16,585 bases of DNA from assembly GCA_019693395.1 (NCBI GenBank), contig JAAMXP010006313.1, positions 1-16,585 of the forward strand, read 5' to 3'. This document shows, piece by piece, positions 1 to 9,400 of the stretch (within the stretch, counting starts at the first letter, position 1; the number at the start of each line of letters is the position of its first letter). Source of the DNA: Ettlia oleoabundans. Lineage: Eukaryota; Chlorophyta; Chlorophyceae; Chlamydomonadales. The notes below the pieces were generated by a model. That model was not told the DNA's origin, did not search any database, and worked only from the letters and a program-made list of their open reading frames with translations. A program made the position numbers and the translations under genes.

Positions 1-1176
1 GGGCGGGGGCGCGGCGCTTGTGCCGGGGGCATGGCGGATGGGTTGAACTTGGTGGCACACACGGTCACATATGAAGGCTTCACACTGTGTGAAGCCTGAG
101 GGGGGGTGTTGCTCATTGGTAAGACTCCGATTACCCGCCAACAATGCTTGCAACACAAAGAATCAGTCAACCACTCACCTTGATGTTGTAATTGATGCCG
201 TCGCCTGGTGTGATGAAAAATAGTTTCCAGAGCCGCTTGGCATCAATAGTGCACTTAGTGCCCCAGTCTCTCTTTGCCGCTCCGTTGTTGTCGCACATGC
301 CCACTGCAGGACGCACGGTGAGAACAAAGAAAATAATGTATGGAGGGCATGCCTTTACCCTTTGGAGCACCCGGGCAGCAAATGGAGCAAACAAGGTACA
401 GATCTTAAACAAGACACCTGAAAACTCATGGGGCGAGTGTGTTGTAATGCAATGTGCGCTGCTTTGCCACCCACCGATGGTTAGTGGGTAGAGGATGTAG
501 GGGAACAGAGCCTTGTCGGATTTCACCCTGCACATTAGGATAACAGGGTGCAGTGCAAAAGGCAGCTGCCTCAAGGGTTTGGGATGGGACTGGACTGCAG
601 CAAGACACACTGGCATACAACTCCATCATAGGGCAATGCCTGCCACGCTGAGCCAGCAGCACATCATCACGTCACTCAGCTGTACAACCACTAGCATGCC
701 ACCCGCCAGCAGCGAGCAGCCAGCACCCCACAGCCAGCCAGCGCCACTCACTTCCCAGTAGGAACAATGTGTGACTTCAGTCCAATGACACTGTTGGGGA
801 TCTCAATGCCCCTAGCCAAGTCCTCCTCACTGTAAGCCCAAAAAGCTGCAAGCATCGCGGCCAATCAGAGTGGCATGCAGGGTGAACGGACCGCAAGAAG
901 GTCCTGATGCTAGAACGCAGGTCCTTGCCAGGATCACGTGCCAAAAGAATATAACACGTTTGCAGAATTGGAGGACGTTGGATGACAACCACAACATTGG
1001 ATAACTCATCAAACCACACTTGCAGGCTCACTTGGTTTGTAAGGATCCACCCTGGGCGGCGCAGGGGGCGCTCGAGGCGGGCTGGGCGGCGGCGGCGGCG
1101 AGGCTACTGGTGCAGCAGTCAAGGGCTGGATATCGGGGCGAGGTGTGAATTCCAGCGGCAGCATAGTGATGTTGGC
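1..1176 (-). other. Third proline linker and unidentified C-terminal module (exons 14-18)
   Basis: Exon 14 encodes a short segment and linker 3 (ASPPPPPSPPRAPPAPP, about 1101-1054). Exons 15-18 then encode a non-repetitive module starting PTFWAYSEEDLARGIEIPNS, with Cys at MCDNN, KCTID and VCATK. The last visible residues (AMPPAQAPRPRP) turn proline-rich again, so a fourth linker and further modules probably lie outside the window. I do not recognise the fold. Exon 16 (527-475) is only 53 nt, but it is required: it joins phase 2 to phase 1 exactly and yields the open reading VKSDKALFPYILYPLTI. Confidence 0.6.
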
Positions 1177-4100
1177 CTGCAGTGCCCCCGGGAAAAGGAT
1201 CAGTCAACAGTTGGAATTGAGGTGTGATTGGGAGTACTGTTGCCCGCCATAAGTTTCTGTTCTAACTTTCAAAGCAGCAAGGTGCAACGTGGCATCCATG
1301 TTGCTTTGCAACTAATGCAGCCACAAGTGTGCAGCTTGGGGCCAAGTACAGATGTACGGACCCAAGATGGAAACGGTGCACATTTGAACACAAGATTGGC
1401 GGGAAGATGGGGCACCTGCGTCTTGCCCTGCTTTGTGGCGTTGGGGTAGATGGAAAGGCCCTCAGGAGGGAAGGGATCAAACACCAAGGTAGTAGTGTTG
1501 GCGCTGTCCAATGCGATGTCGTCTGCAAAATAAGCAAGGGAGGATTGGCAGTGTGGATACGAGCATGCCTGGCATGGGGTGGGTATGCAGGTGCGCAAGT
1601 AATGGATGAGGTATTGGTGCAAGGCGGCAGATCCAAGAGGGATTAGCAGCGGTCAACTAACCTCCAGAACGCACGCCCACGTTTTCGCTGAAGGCGTATT
1701 GCTTGAAGCCTGCCCAGGTGGCGCGCCCCAGGCTCACAGCTCCACCCAGAGGCGCCTTGTTCTGGATGAAGGTGCACCCCGTGCAGAGGAAGTTGCCCTG
1801 TTGCAGAGCAAAAGAAGGCAGGTTAAAGGGGCACTGAAATAAACCAGCAACAGCAATTTTGCCCCTGGATATTAGGCTCGTTGCTGGGCCAGTCGCTGTC
1901 ATCTGGCGGATGCAGCGCAATCCAGCATTTTTCAAGAATGCAGTCTTGCTGGGCAAAACGGCAGCACAACAGTCTGAACTGCAACAGGAAAGATGTCACC
2001 ACAGCAAGCCCACCTGAGCTCTCAAGGCCCCGCCACCCAGCCCAGCCTTGTTGCTGTAGAATGTGGTTCCCAGCATGCTGACCTCGCTGCCATTCTGCGG
2101 CACAGCAGGCATAACAGGGTAGCAGGTGTGGCATCAGTTGCCAGCAAAGCAGAGGGTAAGGTCAGCCTGTACAGTAATAGCAACAACAACACGTTGAACA
2201 TATTGTTCAGGAAGGATGGCACACACTAAGCGCAAATGCCGAACAACGTAGCTCGTGGAAGTCCCTCACCGTGACGTCAATGGCGCCACCACTGTGTGCC
2301 CAGTTGCGCTCAAAAGCGCAGTTGGTGAGGCTCAGGCTGGCCCGCTGCTCAAGCAGGATTGCACCACCCGCTGCAGACAGGTCAGTACGGGTATAACAAT
2401 CAAGCAGGCAGTCAAGTGGCGGGCAAGAGGGTAATTGAAGGCATGGGCAGCATGTAAGCGACCATGCAGCATGCCCTTATCGCAACGGCAACAGCCAGCA
2501 CTAGACAGCCAGACTGATAGGTAAAGCAGCACTACAAGATAGTTGCGAACATATCGGCTCAAGTCATGCAATGCAGTGCAACAAGGCCATGTCAGCCTGC
2601 TAGGCTGCTTCCCCCGTTGGTGGACAGTTGGTGCACTGCTGGGCAGCTCCGCCCACCACCCGACCCAACTCACTCTTGTCCCGGGCGTTTCCGTTGACTA
2701 GTCGGACGTTCAGCAGCGTAAGTTTCACCCAGGACCCCGCTCCATAGAACACGCGTCCCAGCTGCTTAGCATCCAAGATGCACAGCCCACCGAGTGTGGT
2801 GCACGCACCCTGCATGCACGGAATAGACACATGACCCAAAGATGTACACATAAACTTGCATGGCAGGCAAACTCAAGGCACTCAAGCAGCCACCAAAGCT
2901 TGCAGGTCTGGGTGGAGCACTCAAGTTTCAGCTGCAGTGCCTTAACTGCATAAGCACCCATCTGCTCAAACACAGCTGATCTTCCCAGCTGCCCTTTTGT
3001 GCCCAGCCATTTCCGGTAAACGGCGGAAGATGGCTTGGCATTCAGCATGACGCACCTTAATTGTGGTAGGTACTTGCAGTTCAGGCAACAAGGTGGTGCC
3101 ATTGAGGAAGTTTCCTGTCAGCACGATGTGGCTCTGCGACAGACAGAAAAGCACGTAACATACCCACACACAAGTTGGGGCCTTACTCAACTTCAGCTGT
3201 TCCTCCTACGCTGCTGTGCATCTCGTCACGTTGGCCAGCTCCGCATTGACAGGCACTATGGGGCAGTTGAGATCGACATACCTTGAGTAGGATGTGGGTC
3301 TGCCTTCCAAGGATGGCTGCCGCCAGTTCCGCTTCACTTGTGACCACCTCATTGGGTGGCGCCGGCGGGGAGGGTGGTGGCTTGGGCGCTGGCGGGTTGG
3401 GAGCAGGAGATGGCGGCGTTGGGGGTGAAGGCGGTGGTGACGGTGGTGGGGGGCTGCAAATGGGAAGAGAGAGCAGTGCACCAGGCACATCAGCACGCTA
3501 TCGGGAAGACGGCAAACAGGCATTGGCCAGAGCACGTTGGCTGGACGTCATCCTTGCAGCATGTCACTCACGAAGCACAGTGCTTCAACCGTTAGAAAGG
3601 CAAACGGGGCTACAGACCGGGCCCTTTCACCACTGCTATGCTTGGCAACACAGCATGCTGGTGTGCTTACGCTGGGGAGGGAAAGGGGGGTGGTAAGGGT
3701 GGGGCTGGCGGTTGGTAGTAGGTGGTTGCGGCATCTGTCGGCTCAATGCCGACCTTGGTGTCCGGGGGGCTAAGGAACAGTCTGGACAGCGTGCTGTATC
3801 GCAGGTAGATGTCGGGGCCCCAGCCGTACTGCATGCAGCACATGGGACGGGTGCGCTCACTGACGTGCAGGCGCCATACAGCCGAGCAGATACATATGCA
3901 ACATAAAGGTAGTGCATGTGCCCACTAATCCCGCTGCGCCTGAACCAGCAAGTTGTGCAACCAAACGGCTGTCTAATATCCAACTACGATGGCAATGGCT
4001 GCCGAGACGCAGCCCTGTTCTCTCACACAACATCAGCCACCACCCTTTCTGCTTACTCACCCCAGCCTCGCTCTGTGTGAACAAGCTGTCCTCCACTATG

Positions 4101-5994
4101 AGAGTGTCTGAGCCATCCATGGACAGGGCACCCCCACCTTGACCTGCAGCCCAAGCGGCCAGCGAGTTGCTGTCATGCGAAGCTAAGCAACATTGAATGG
4201 ATACTGCCGGCCATGAATGCGTAAGAAGGCCGCCATTCCACTGCCCCAAGCCGCTGTACCCAAGGCACCACTGGTGCCATTGCTTTGCAAAAAGCCGGTC
4301 AGCTGAGCATTCTACTAATCACTGCCGTTCTAGGCTAAACAGGACACTAGCTGCAATGCAGGGCACCTTGCGTTGTTCACTCCCCCACAATCTCCCACTC
4401 GCCGCCTTCCTTGCCTGCACTATTGCCCACAAAGCGCGACTTCTTTACGGAACTGACACCGCCACCCACGGAGATGGCACCTCCCACATTCTGCGCACTG
4501 TTCTCCACAAAGTCACAGTTGGTGAAGTTGGCGCTGGCGCCTGCACGGGATAGCATGCAATGTAGGATGCACAGCACACATAAGTGAGAGCCAGGAGCCC
4601 AAGAGGCACATCCTACGCAGCATCCAACCTTGCACCATGTGTGAGCTATGCTGCCCACATACTTCCTGCACACAAGTCAGCTGCTGCGCTGCAGCATGAC
4701 TGCCCAGTTCGTCTACAACACGTTTCCTGGCTGGACCAGGCTACATAGTGCAGCACTGCACTGCATGGACCAGAACTCACCAGCATAGACAGCCACAGCG
4801 CCGCCCTGGCCCGCATTGTTGTTGGTGAACTTGCAGTCAGCAAACAGGGCCTTGCCTAGCTGGAAAACCTCAACTGCAGGGTTCACAACAGCGATAGAGA
4901 TGGGTAACTTGATGGAGTTGTGGCCGATGATGGAAAAATACAAGCAGAATATTGCAATGAGTTGCTTTGCTGTATCACGGCCATGTCCACACAACAGGAG
5001 GTGCACAGTCAGACCATGAAGTTGTGATCCCATTGTCACAAGCAGACGGCCAGCCAACCCCCTGCTGTTTCCCAACAGCAAACCGCCACAAACCCCTGCG
5101 GCCCTCCCGCCGCACCTGCCCCGCCAAACACGCCCTTGTCTGCACTGTTGCGCTTGCCGTTTGAGAACTCGATGCCCCTTATTTCGGCGAAGCCGTGGAA
5201 GCCCGACACTCGCATCAGCTGCGTGGCGCCACCGCCATCGATCTTGCAAGGGCCGGGTGAGCAGGCGCCCTGGATGACCATTTTGTTGGTGATGCTCAAC
5301 GTTTGATCGGCACCCAAGCTGATGTCACTGGCTGCGATGATTGTGGAGCAGGGAATGGCGCAATTGCGGGCATTAGCAGCAGCCAGGGCTTCCAGGAATG
5401 ACTCAGTGGAGTCGACGGTGTAGGACCGCATGGTGTTGTCAATGGTGGAAGGGTCCATTACGACTGTGCCCGGAGGCGCAGGCGGCGGGGCTGGCGGCGA
5501 AGGATCTGCAACTGCAAAGTCGTCTCCAAAGATGGCACCGGCATTGAGGCCGCCGCCAGACAGGCCGCCGGCTTGTAGTGCGTCGCCGCCACTACCGCCG
5601 GTTGCGCCGCCAGCTCCCGTGCCACTGGTGTCTGGCGTGGAATCGGTGGTGGCCGTGGGATTAGCTGTGGCAGGCACATTATTGATGGCGTTGCTAGCGC
5701 CCGAAGCTGTGCCCTTCTCGCCGGCTGCTGCCAACAAGTCCGCGACGTTCACGGCTGCAGGGGCGGCAGGCAGGGGCGGGCAGTTGAGTCGGTTGCAAGG
5801 GTGCGCAGCAAGCCGCCGCGGCTTCATTGGTGTGCATGACCTTCAAATCAGGAACAGCCGACGTTCCAGGGAGGGCGTCCGAGGCAGCAGGCCTCACCGG
5901 CAGCAGGCGCGGGCAGAAGGGCCAGGCAGGCCAGCGCGAAAGCGGTGATGACGAAGGCGGCTGGCTTCCATCGTCGTCTACGGCGCTGCGGCAT
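1..5994 (-). CDS. Modular secreted/surface protein with two Pmp-like beta-helix modules and proline-rich linkers (3' end beyond window)
   Basis: Spliced gene, 18 visible exons, about 839 residues so far with no stop reached. Order of parts (residues from the ATG at 5994): Arg-rich N-terminus and hydrophobic signal/anchor (1-33), Gly/Ala/Thr-rich stalk (34-116), proline linker 1 (117-127), beta-helix 1 (about 130-346), proline linker 2 (386-432), beta-helix 2 (433-669), proline linker 3 (695-710), unidentified module (711 onward). The helix modules carry eight FxxN-type coils (CKFTNNNA, CDFVENSA, SRFVGNSA, SLFTQSEA, CAFERNWA, TTFYSNKA, CTFIQNKA, YAFSENVG) and GGA[IV] turns. This is the signature of chlamydial polymorphic membrane protein repeats and of pectate-lyase-like right-handed helices. 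Sequons such as NFT, NGT, NGS, NTT, NAT and NIT suit a secreted glycoprotein. Likely role: wall or extracellular-matrix protein. Enzymatic activity cannot be excluded, but I see no catalytic signature. It is divergent from the chitin synthase gene. Confidence 0.85.
75..97. repeat. Perfect 11-bp inverted repeat over a splice acceptor
   Basis: Two 11-bp arms (AGGCTTCACAC and its exact reverse complement) are separated by a single base. The palindrome covers the 3' splice site of exon 18 of the minus-strand gene (AG at 97-96, exon from 95). In the pre-mRNA it could form a hairpin that includes the acceptor. Confidence 0.8.
1416..3353 (-). repeat. Beta-helix module 2 (exons 7-13)
   Basis: This copy starts with SEAELAAAILGRQTHILLK and continues through IVLTGNFLNGTTLLPELQV, GACTTLGGLCILDAKQLGRV and VKLTLLNVRLVNGNARDK, parallel to module 1 (FLEALAAA..., MVIQGACSPGPCKIDGGG..., IRGIEFSNGK). 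The Pmp-like coils are TGGAILLEQRASLSLTNCAF, SGGAIDV, MLGTTFYSNKAGLGGGALRA and CTFIQNKAPLGGAVSL, then a degenerate YAFSENVG coil. Residues run from about 433 to 669. The exon partition differs from module 1, so any duplication is old or the introns were gained later. Confidence 0.78.
3354..3711 (-). repeat. Proline-rich linker 2 (hydroxyproline-type), split by an intron
   Basis: Exon 6 ends in QPPAPPLPPPFPSP and exon 7 begins with PPPPSPPPSPPTPPSP and continues to KPPPSPPAPP. The roughly 47-residue stretch (386-432) is interrupted by the intron at 3670-3454. Such PPSPP runs are typical of chlorophyte wall glycoproteins, where prolines are hydroxylated and glycosylated to form stiff stalks. 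On the plus strand the exon 7 part appears as a dense G-rich tract (3369-3453). Confidence 0.85.
4061..5464 (-). repeat. Beta-helix module 1 (exons 2-5)
   Basis: After proline linker 1 (about 5503-5471) the protein runs through TESFLEALAAANARNCAIPC, SLGADQTLSITNKMVIQG and IDGGGATQLMRV, typical strand-turn coils of a right-handed parallel beta-helix. Four FxxN/GGA coils follow, ending at SLFTQSEAG. The start resembles algal and plant pectate-lyase-like folds, and the later coils resemble chlamydial Pmp repeats. Cys pairs (NCAIPC, ACSPGPC) may form disulphides. Module 2 has the same layout, so this is one half of an internal duplication. No pectate-lyase catalytic signature is visible. Confidence 0.75.
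4144..4414 (-). other. Probable GC-AG intron
   Basis: The donor after exon 4 is AG|GCAAGG and the acceptor is CTGCAG. The splice joins GNSAG to QGGGALSM, restoring a perfect FVGNSAGQGGGAL repeat unit. Reading on past the donor reaches a stop within about 12 codons, and no GT donor there keeps the frame. GC-AG is the commonest non-canonical intron class. Confidence 0.65.
5898..5994 (-). other. Exon 1: signal peptide or signal anchor
   Basis: From the ATG at 5994 the first 32 residues read as a basic stretch (MPQRRRRRWK), then a hydrophobic core (AAFVITAFALACLALLP) and an APAA-A small-residue end. This is a classical secretory signal, or a type II anchor if uncleaved. The ATG has A at -3. Two in-frame ATGs lie upstream, at 6117 (T at -3) and 6045. 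Starting there would add 41 or 17 residues ahead of the Arg cluster, so the 5994 start is preferred but not proven. The exon ends in phase 1 at a GTGAGG donor; the acceptor CTGCAG lies at 5760-5755. Confidence 0.75.
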
Positions 5995-6449
5995 GCTGCT
6001 GTGCAGCAGGGGCGAGGGCCCAAAACTGCTGCTGCCTGCTGTCATGGGCTGTCCGCTCACGGGCAAGGCGCGGTCATGGCTGCTGGCGTTGGCTAAATGA
6101 TGTCCAACTGGAGGCATGAATCCGCCCTCGTCGAGAGGGGAGATCAGGAGGAGATGCCGCCGCTCAGGTGACGTGGCAGAGGTTGGAAACCTGTGGCGCG
6201 CGATCTCCCCAACCGGCGCGAGCACAATGGTTGTGTATTGTGCGGTAGTTAAGCGTCGGGGGTTTTACAGGGCACATTGTCGTTCTGGGTGCAGCTTGCC
6301 CCTTCCAACCAACGCGCCCAGGTGTGGGCTCCACCGAGCAGGGCTTGATACACAGTTCGCCATTCTAGCAAATCAGAAGACAGCCAGCAGCTGCTACAGA
6401 CAGCTACCCGCAGACCGCAGCTGTTGGGCCGCAGGCTTCGCCCGCAGCC
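5995..6449. promoter_or_regulatory. Divergent intergenic region shared by the beta-helix gene and chitin synthase
   Basis: About 455 bp separate the preferred start codons of two head-to-head genes, so both 5' UTRs and both core promoters must lie here unless unseen 5' exons exist. I see no convincing TATA box on either strand. The region is open in the beta-helix frame back to about 6225, so part may be coding if the upstream ATG at 6117 or 6045 is used. A bidirectional promoter is inferred from geometry alone. Confidence 0.55.
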
Positions 6450-9400
6450 ATGAGCTCCTACTCCCCTTCGGTTGTGCCTACTAGGGCGCTTACGGACCCA
6501 GCAATGTCCGATGACGGTGAGTGCCGCGGCAGGCGTGCAGTGGGGGGCCTCATTGAGGGTGCGATGGCAGCAGTTGCTGGGTGGTTGAGCAGCGCCATGG
6601 CCGGACTCGCAGCCTGCCTGCTGAAGCAGAGAGGCGCACAGAATGACAGAAATGTCACAGCGGACTCTGTAGCCAGGCCCTACAGCAGCAGCCCTAGCCC
6701 TGGGCATACCCTGTTGCCCGCCAGTACTTTGCCACTTCCTCCATGCCGACGCGTTGTGCCGCCTGCCTGCCTCCTCTCCCCTGCCCAACAGAGGACAAGC
6801 TGGAGGACGTACTAGTGACGCCAGAATTTGACGTGCAGCCCTCGCCCCTGAGCGAGTACTACTCCCACCTAGACCAGCGCCTAGGAGAGCTGCAAAACCT
6901 GCTGGGCAGCCAGGGAGCGGCGCTGCCGTCCACCTACGAAAAGTACTTGCACGGCAACGTGCCGGCCGGCACCAGCGGAAACCCCCTAGTGTCTGCCAAG
7001 GAGTACTACGAGCAGCTGAAGCAGCTGCGTGCTGACAGCCAGGTGCGGGCAGCCACACCCTCGTCCCAGGCAGCGTGAGGCCAGCCCGCTCACAAACATC
7101 ATGGGCTTATGTCGCCACGGCGCTGCTCAGCTGTGGACATGGGTTTGGCATATCCTGTGTTTCCTGGTGGCGCACATGATACCACACGGTTTACCAATCT
7201 CTCAACGCTGCTTGCTTCCCCTATTGCTTGCACCCAAGTATTTCTTGCCCTCTCGCATCCAAATGCCAACCGCCACCGCCCAGTCTGACTTCTCATCCCC
7301 CGCCTATGGCGCCCCCTTTATACCGGCTGCCCTGCCGCAGGTGTACTACCCTGTGGCCCCCGAGGTGTACAGGGATCTGTTGTGGGAGGATGTGGATGTG
7401 GCAGATCCTGTGGAGTACACATTCTGCCGATACACCCCCATCACCACAGAGGTACTCCTGGACGCATCTTTACTAATCTGTGCTGCTGCTGCCGCGTGCG
7501 CCAGCCAGTTATGACTGCCCATTCAGTGCAAGAGTGATTAAGACTGCGTTGCCTATACTGTGCGCTTCGGCGCTTGGACGGGTGCTGTAAATCCCAACTT
7601 TCTTGCCCGTCATTCATGATTGATGACCCCTGCATCCCGCCAACGCCATGGCTCCTGCCCGTTTTGCAGGATGCCCGTGATTTTGGCAGCGACGGCTACA
7701 GCCTGCGTGTGCAGCACAAGTTCAGCCGTCACATCAAGCTGCTGATTTGCGTGACCCTCTACAATGAGGACCAGGACACTCTGGGCAAGACTCTGCTGGG
7801 AATATGCGAGGTGGGTGTCACTGTGCATGCACTTCACTGCAGGCAGCATGCACACGGTTGGGGCTGCAACGCTGGATGTCCAGGCCCAGCACGGTTGTAA
7901 TGCAGTACGTCCCCGGTATGCTGGGTCAGCTCAGCCGGTTGATCTCTTTGCTGCTAGCGCGCTGTGACTTTAATTGCCTCCACATCGCCTTAACCGCTGC
8001 TCCAAACACTGACTCCCATTCGTACAACAGAACCTTGAGGTGTTGTACCGGCAATATGGCCGCGACGGCAACAAGCACGGTCTGGACTGGCAGGAAGTGG
8101 CTGTGGCCATCATTCAGGATGGAATCTCACACTGCGACTCATCAGTGCTTGCTGGCTCCACAGTGACGGTGAGGGAGAGTAAGAGGGGGCAATAGTGAGC
8201 ACACCACATTTGTTCGTGGTTGTCTTTTGCCAATGCATACATGGTTGGCAAGGTGGTGAGCAGCAAATGCATCCTCATCACCATGCGCCTGGCTGCCTCT
8301 GGCTACACCTCCTAACAACTGCGCCAGTGCCGCCTTCCTGCAGGGCTTCTACTCAGAAAATCTGCAGCAGGAGCAGGCAGTTGGACTGCCTACCTCAATG
8401 CACCTGTTTGAGTACACAGCTAGGTGAGCGATTTGCTCGACATAATGCTCCCCTTCTGCGACAACTGGCCTGCCCTGTTTGGCTTGGGTTGTGCCAGTTC
8501 GTCAATTGGGTGTGATGCCGGCCACCTGCAGATTGCACAGCAGCTATCAACTTAGGCACTAAAGTATACTTGTAATCGAAAGGTTCACCATAACCAAGCT
8601 CCCATTGTGCCCCTGCAGGTACAAGAAGCATGCAGGCCTAGACTGCTATCCGCCGCTGCAGATCATGTTTGCCAGCAAGACCACCAACAGGGGAAAGCTG
8701 GACAGCCACTGCTGGTTCTTTGACGGCTTTGCCTACCTGCTGCAGCCAGACTACTGCGTGCTGTTTGATGCTGGTGAGGCAGGCAGCGGCGTTCATGCAG
8801 CAGCTCGTTGTGGGAGAAATGGCATGCGGATGACCAGCTTGGCCTGACAGAAGGCAGTAGCCAGCCATGGGTTCAATAGCCATACCTTGCTTCTCAATCA
8901 ACTGAGCCTTGATGCTCCTGCTGCTGCCCTCTGCCACTACAGGAACCAAGCCCATGCCCTTTGCACTGCGCAACACGTATGCACACTTCAAGCGCAACCC
9001 ATGGTGCGGAGGACTGACAGGGGAGCTGAGGGTAGAGCGGCCGTACCGCAACTTCCTCACCAGCGTGCAGTACATGGAGTGGAAGGTGAGGACTGAGTCG
9101 GCCGAGGGAAGTGGGATTGGCTGGCTGTTTGCATACTATGTGAAGGATTTTAAAAATAAGATGTGTCTTTGCAGTAGAACCATGTACTGCGGGAAGCCAG
9201 ATGGAACCCCGTGACTGGACTGCTGCATCATGCTGTCATTTGCCCCTTTTCCACCTTGGACCTGCCTGCTTGCGTGTATCAAGCTTCCTACAGTCCAAGA
9301 GCAGATAAAAAAAACCAAGCACCTCCCTTCTACTGGCGGACCACTGGTGCAGGTTTCCCACTTGCTGAACAAGCCCATTGAGTCCATCTGCGGCTACCTC

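Larger units (their letters stand above)
1..5994 (-). other. Exon map of the beta-helix gene (18 exons)
   Basis: Exons in transcription order (high to low): 5994-5898, 5754-5116, 4873-4781, 4540-4415, 4143-4061, 3828-3671, 3453-3282, 3133-3056, 2809-2674, 2370-2270, 2094-2014, 1797-1662, 1522-1416, 1176-1032, 845-752, 527-475, 303-179, 95-<1. Every junction keeps the frame. Donors are mostly GTGAG or GTGCG, with GTTAGT at 1661, GTAAGC at 3670 and GTATGT at 3281. Acceptors are mainly CTGCAG, ATGCAG or GTGCAG. One donor is GC (GCAAGG at 4414). Introns run from 83 to 303 bp. Junctions rebuild repeat motifs, for example GNSA followed by GQGGGAL across the 4415/4143 join, which supports the choices. 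Confidence 0.8.

Noticed and set aside
3283..3696. Plus-strand open frame rich in glycine (GGGEGGG-like)
   Set aside because: It is the complement of the PPSPP linker of the minus-strand gene; phase-consistent splicing supports the minus-strand reading.
5430..5948. 172-residue plus-strand open frame with a proline-rich middle
   Set aside because: It is exactly antisense to the well-supported stalk and linker of exon 2. Its proline runs are the reverse reading of Gly/Ala-rich codons.
1..5994. Bacterial (chlamydial) autotransporter gene or contamination
   Set aside because: The gene is split by 17 spliceosomal introns and has algal-type proline linkers. No autotransporter barrel is seen in the visible part, so it is a eukaryotic gene.
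6249..7058. 269-residue open frame on the minus strand
   Set aside because: It is antisense to chitin synthase exons 1-2 and the promoter region, has no recognisable domain, and is a compositional shadow of GC-rich coding DNA on the other strand.
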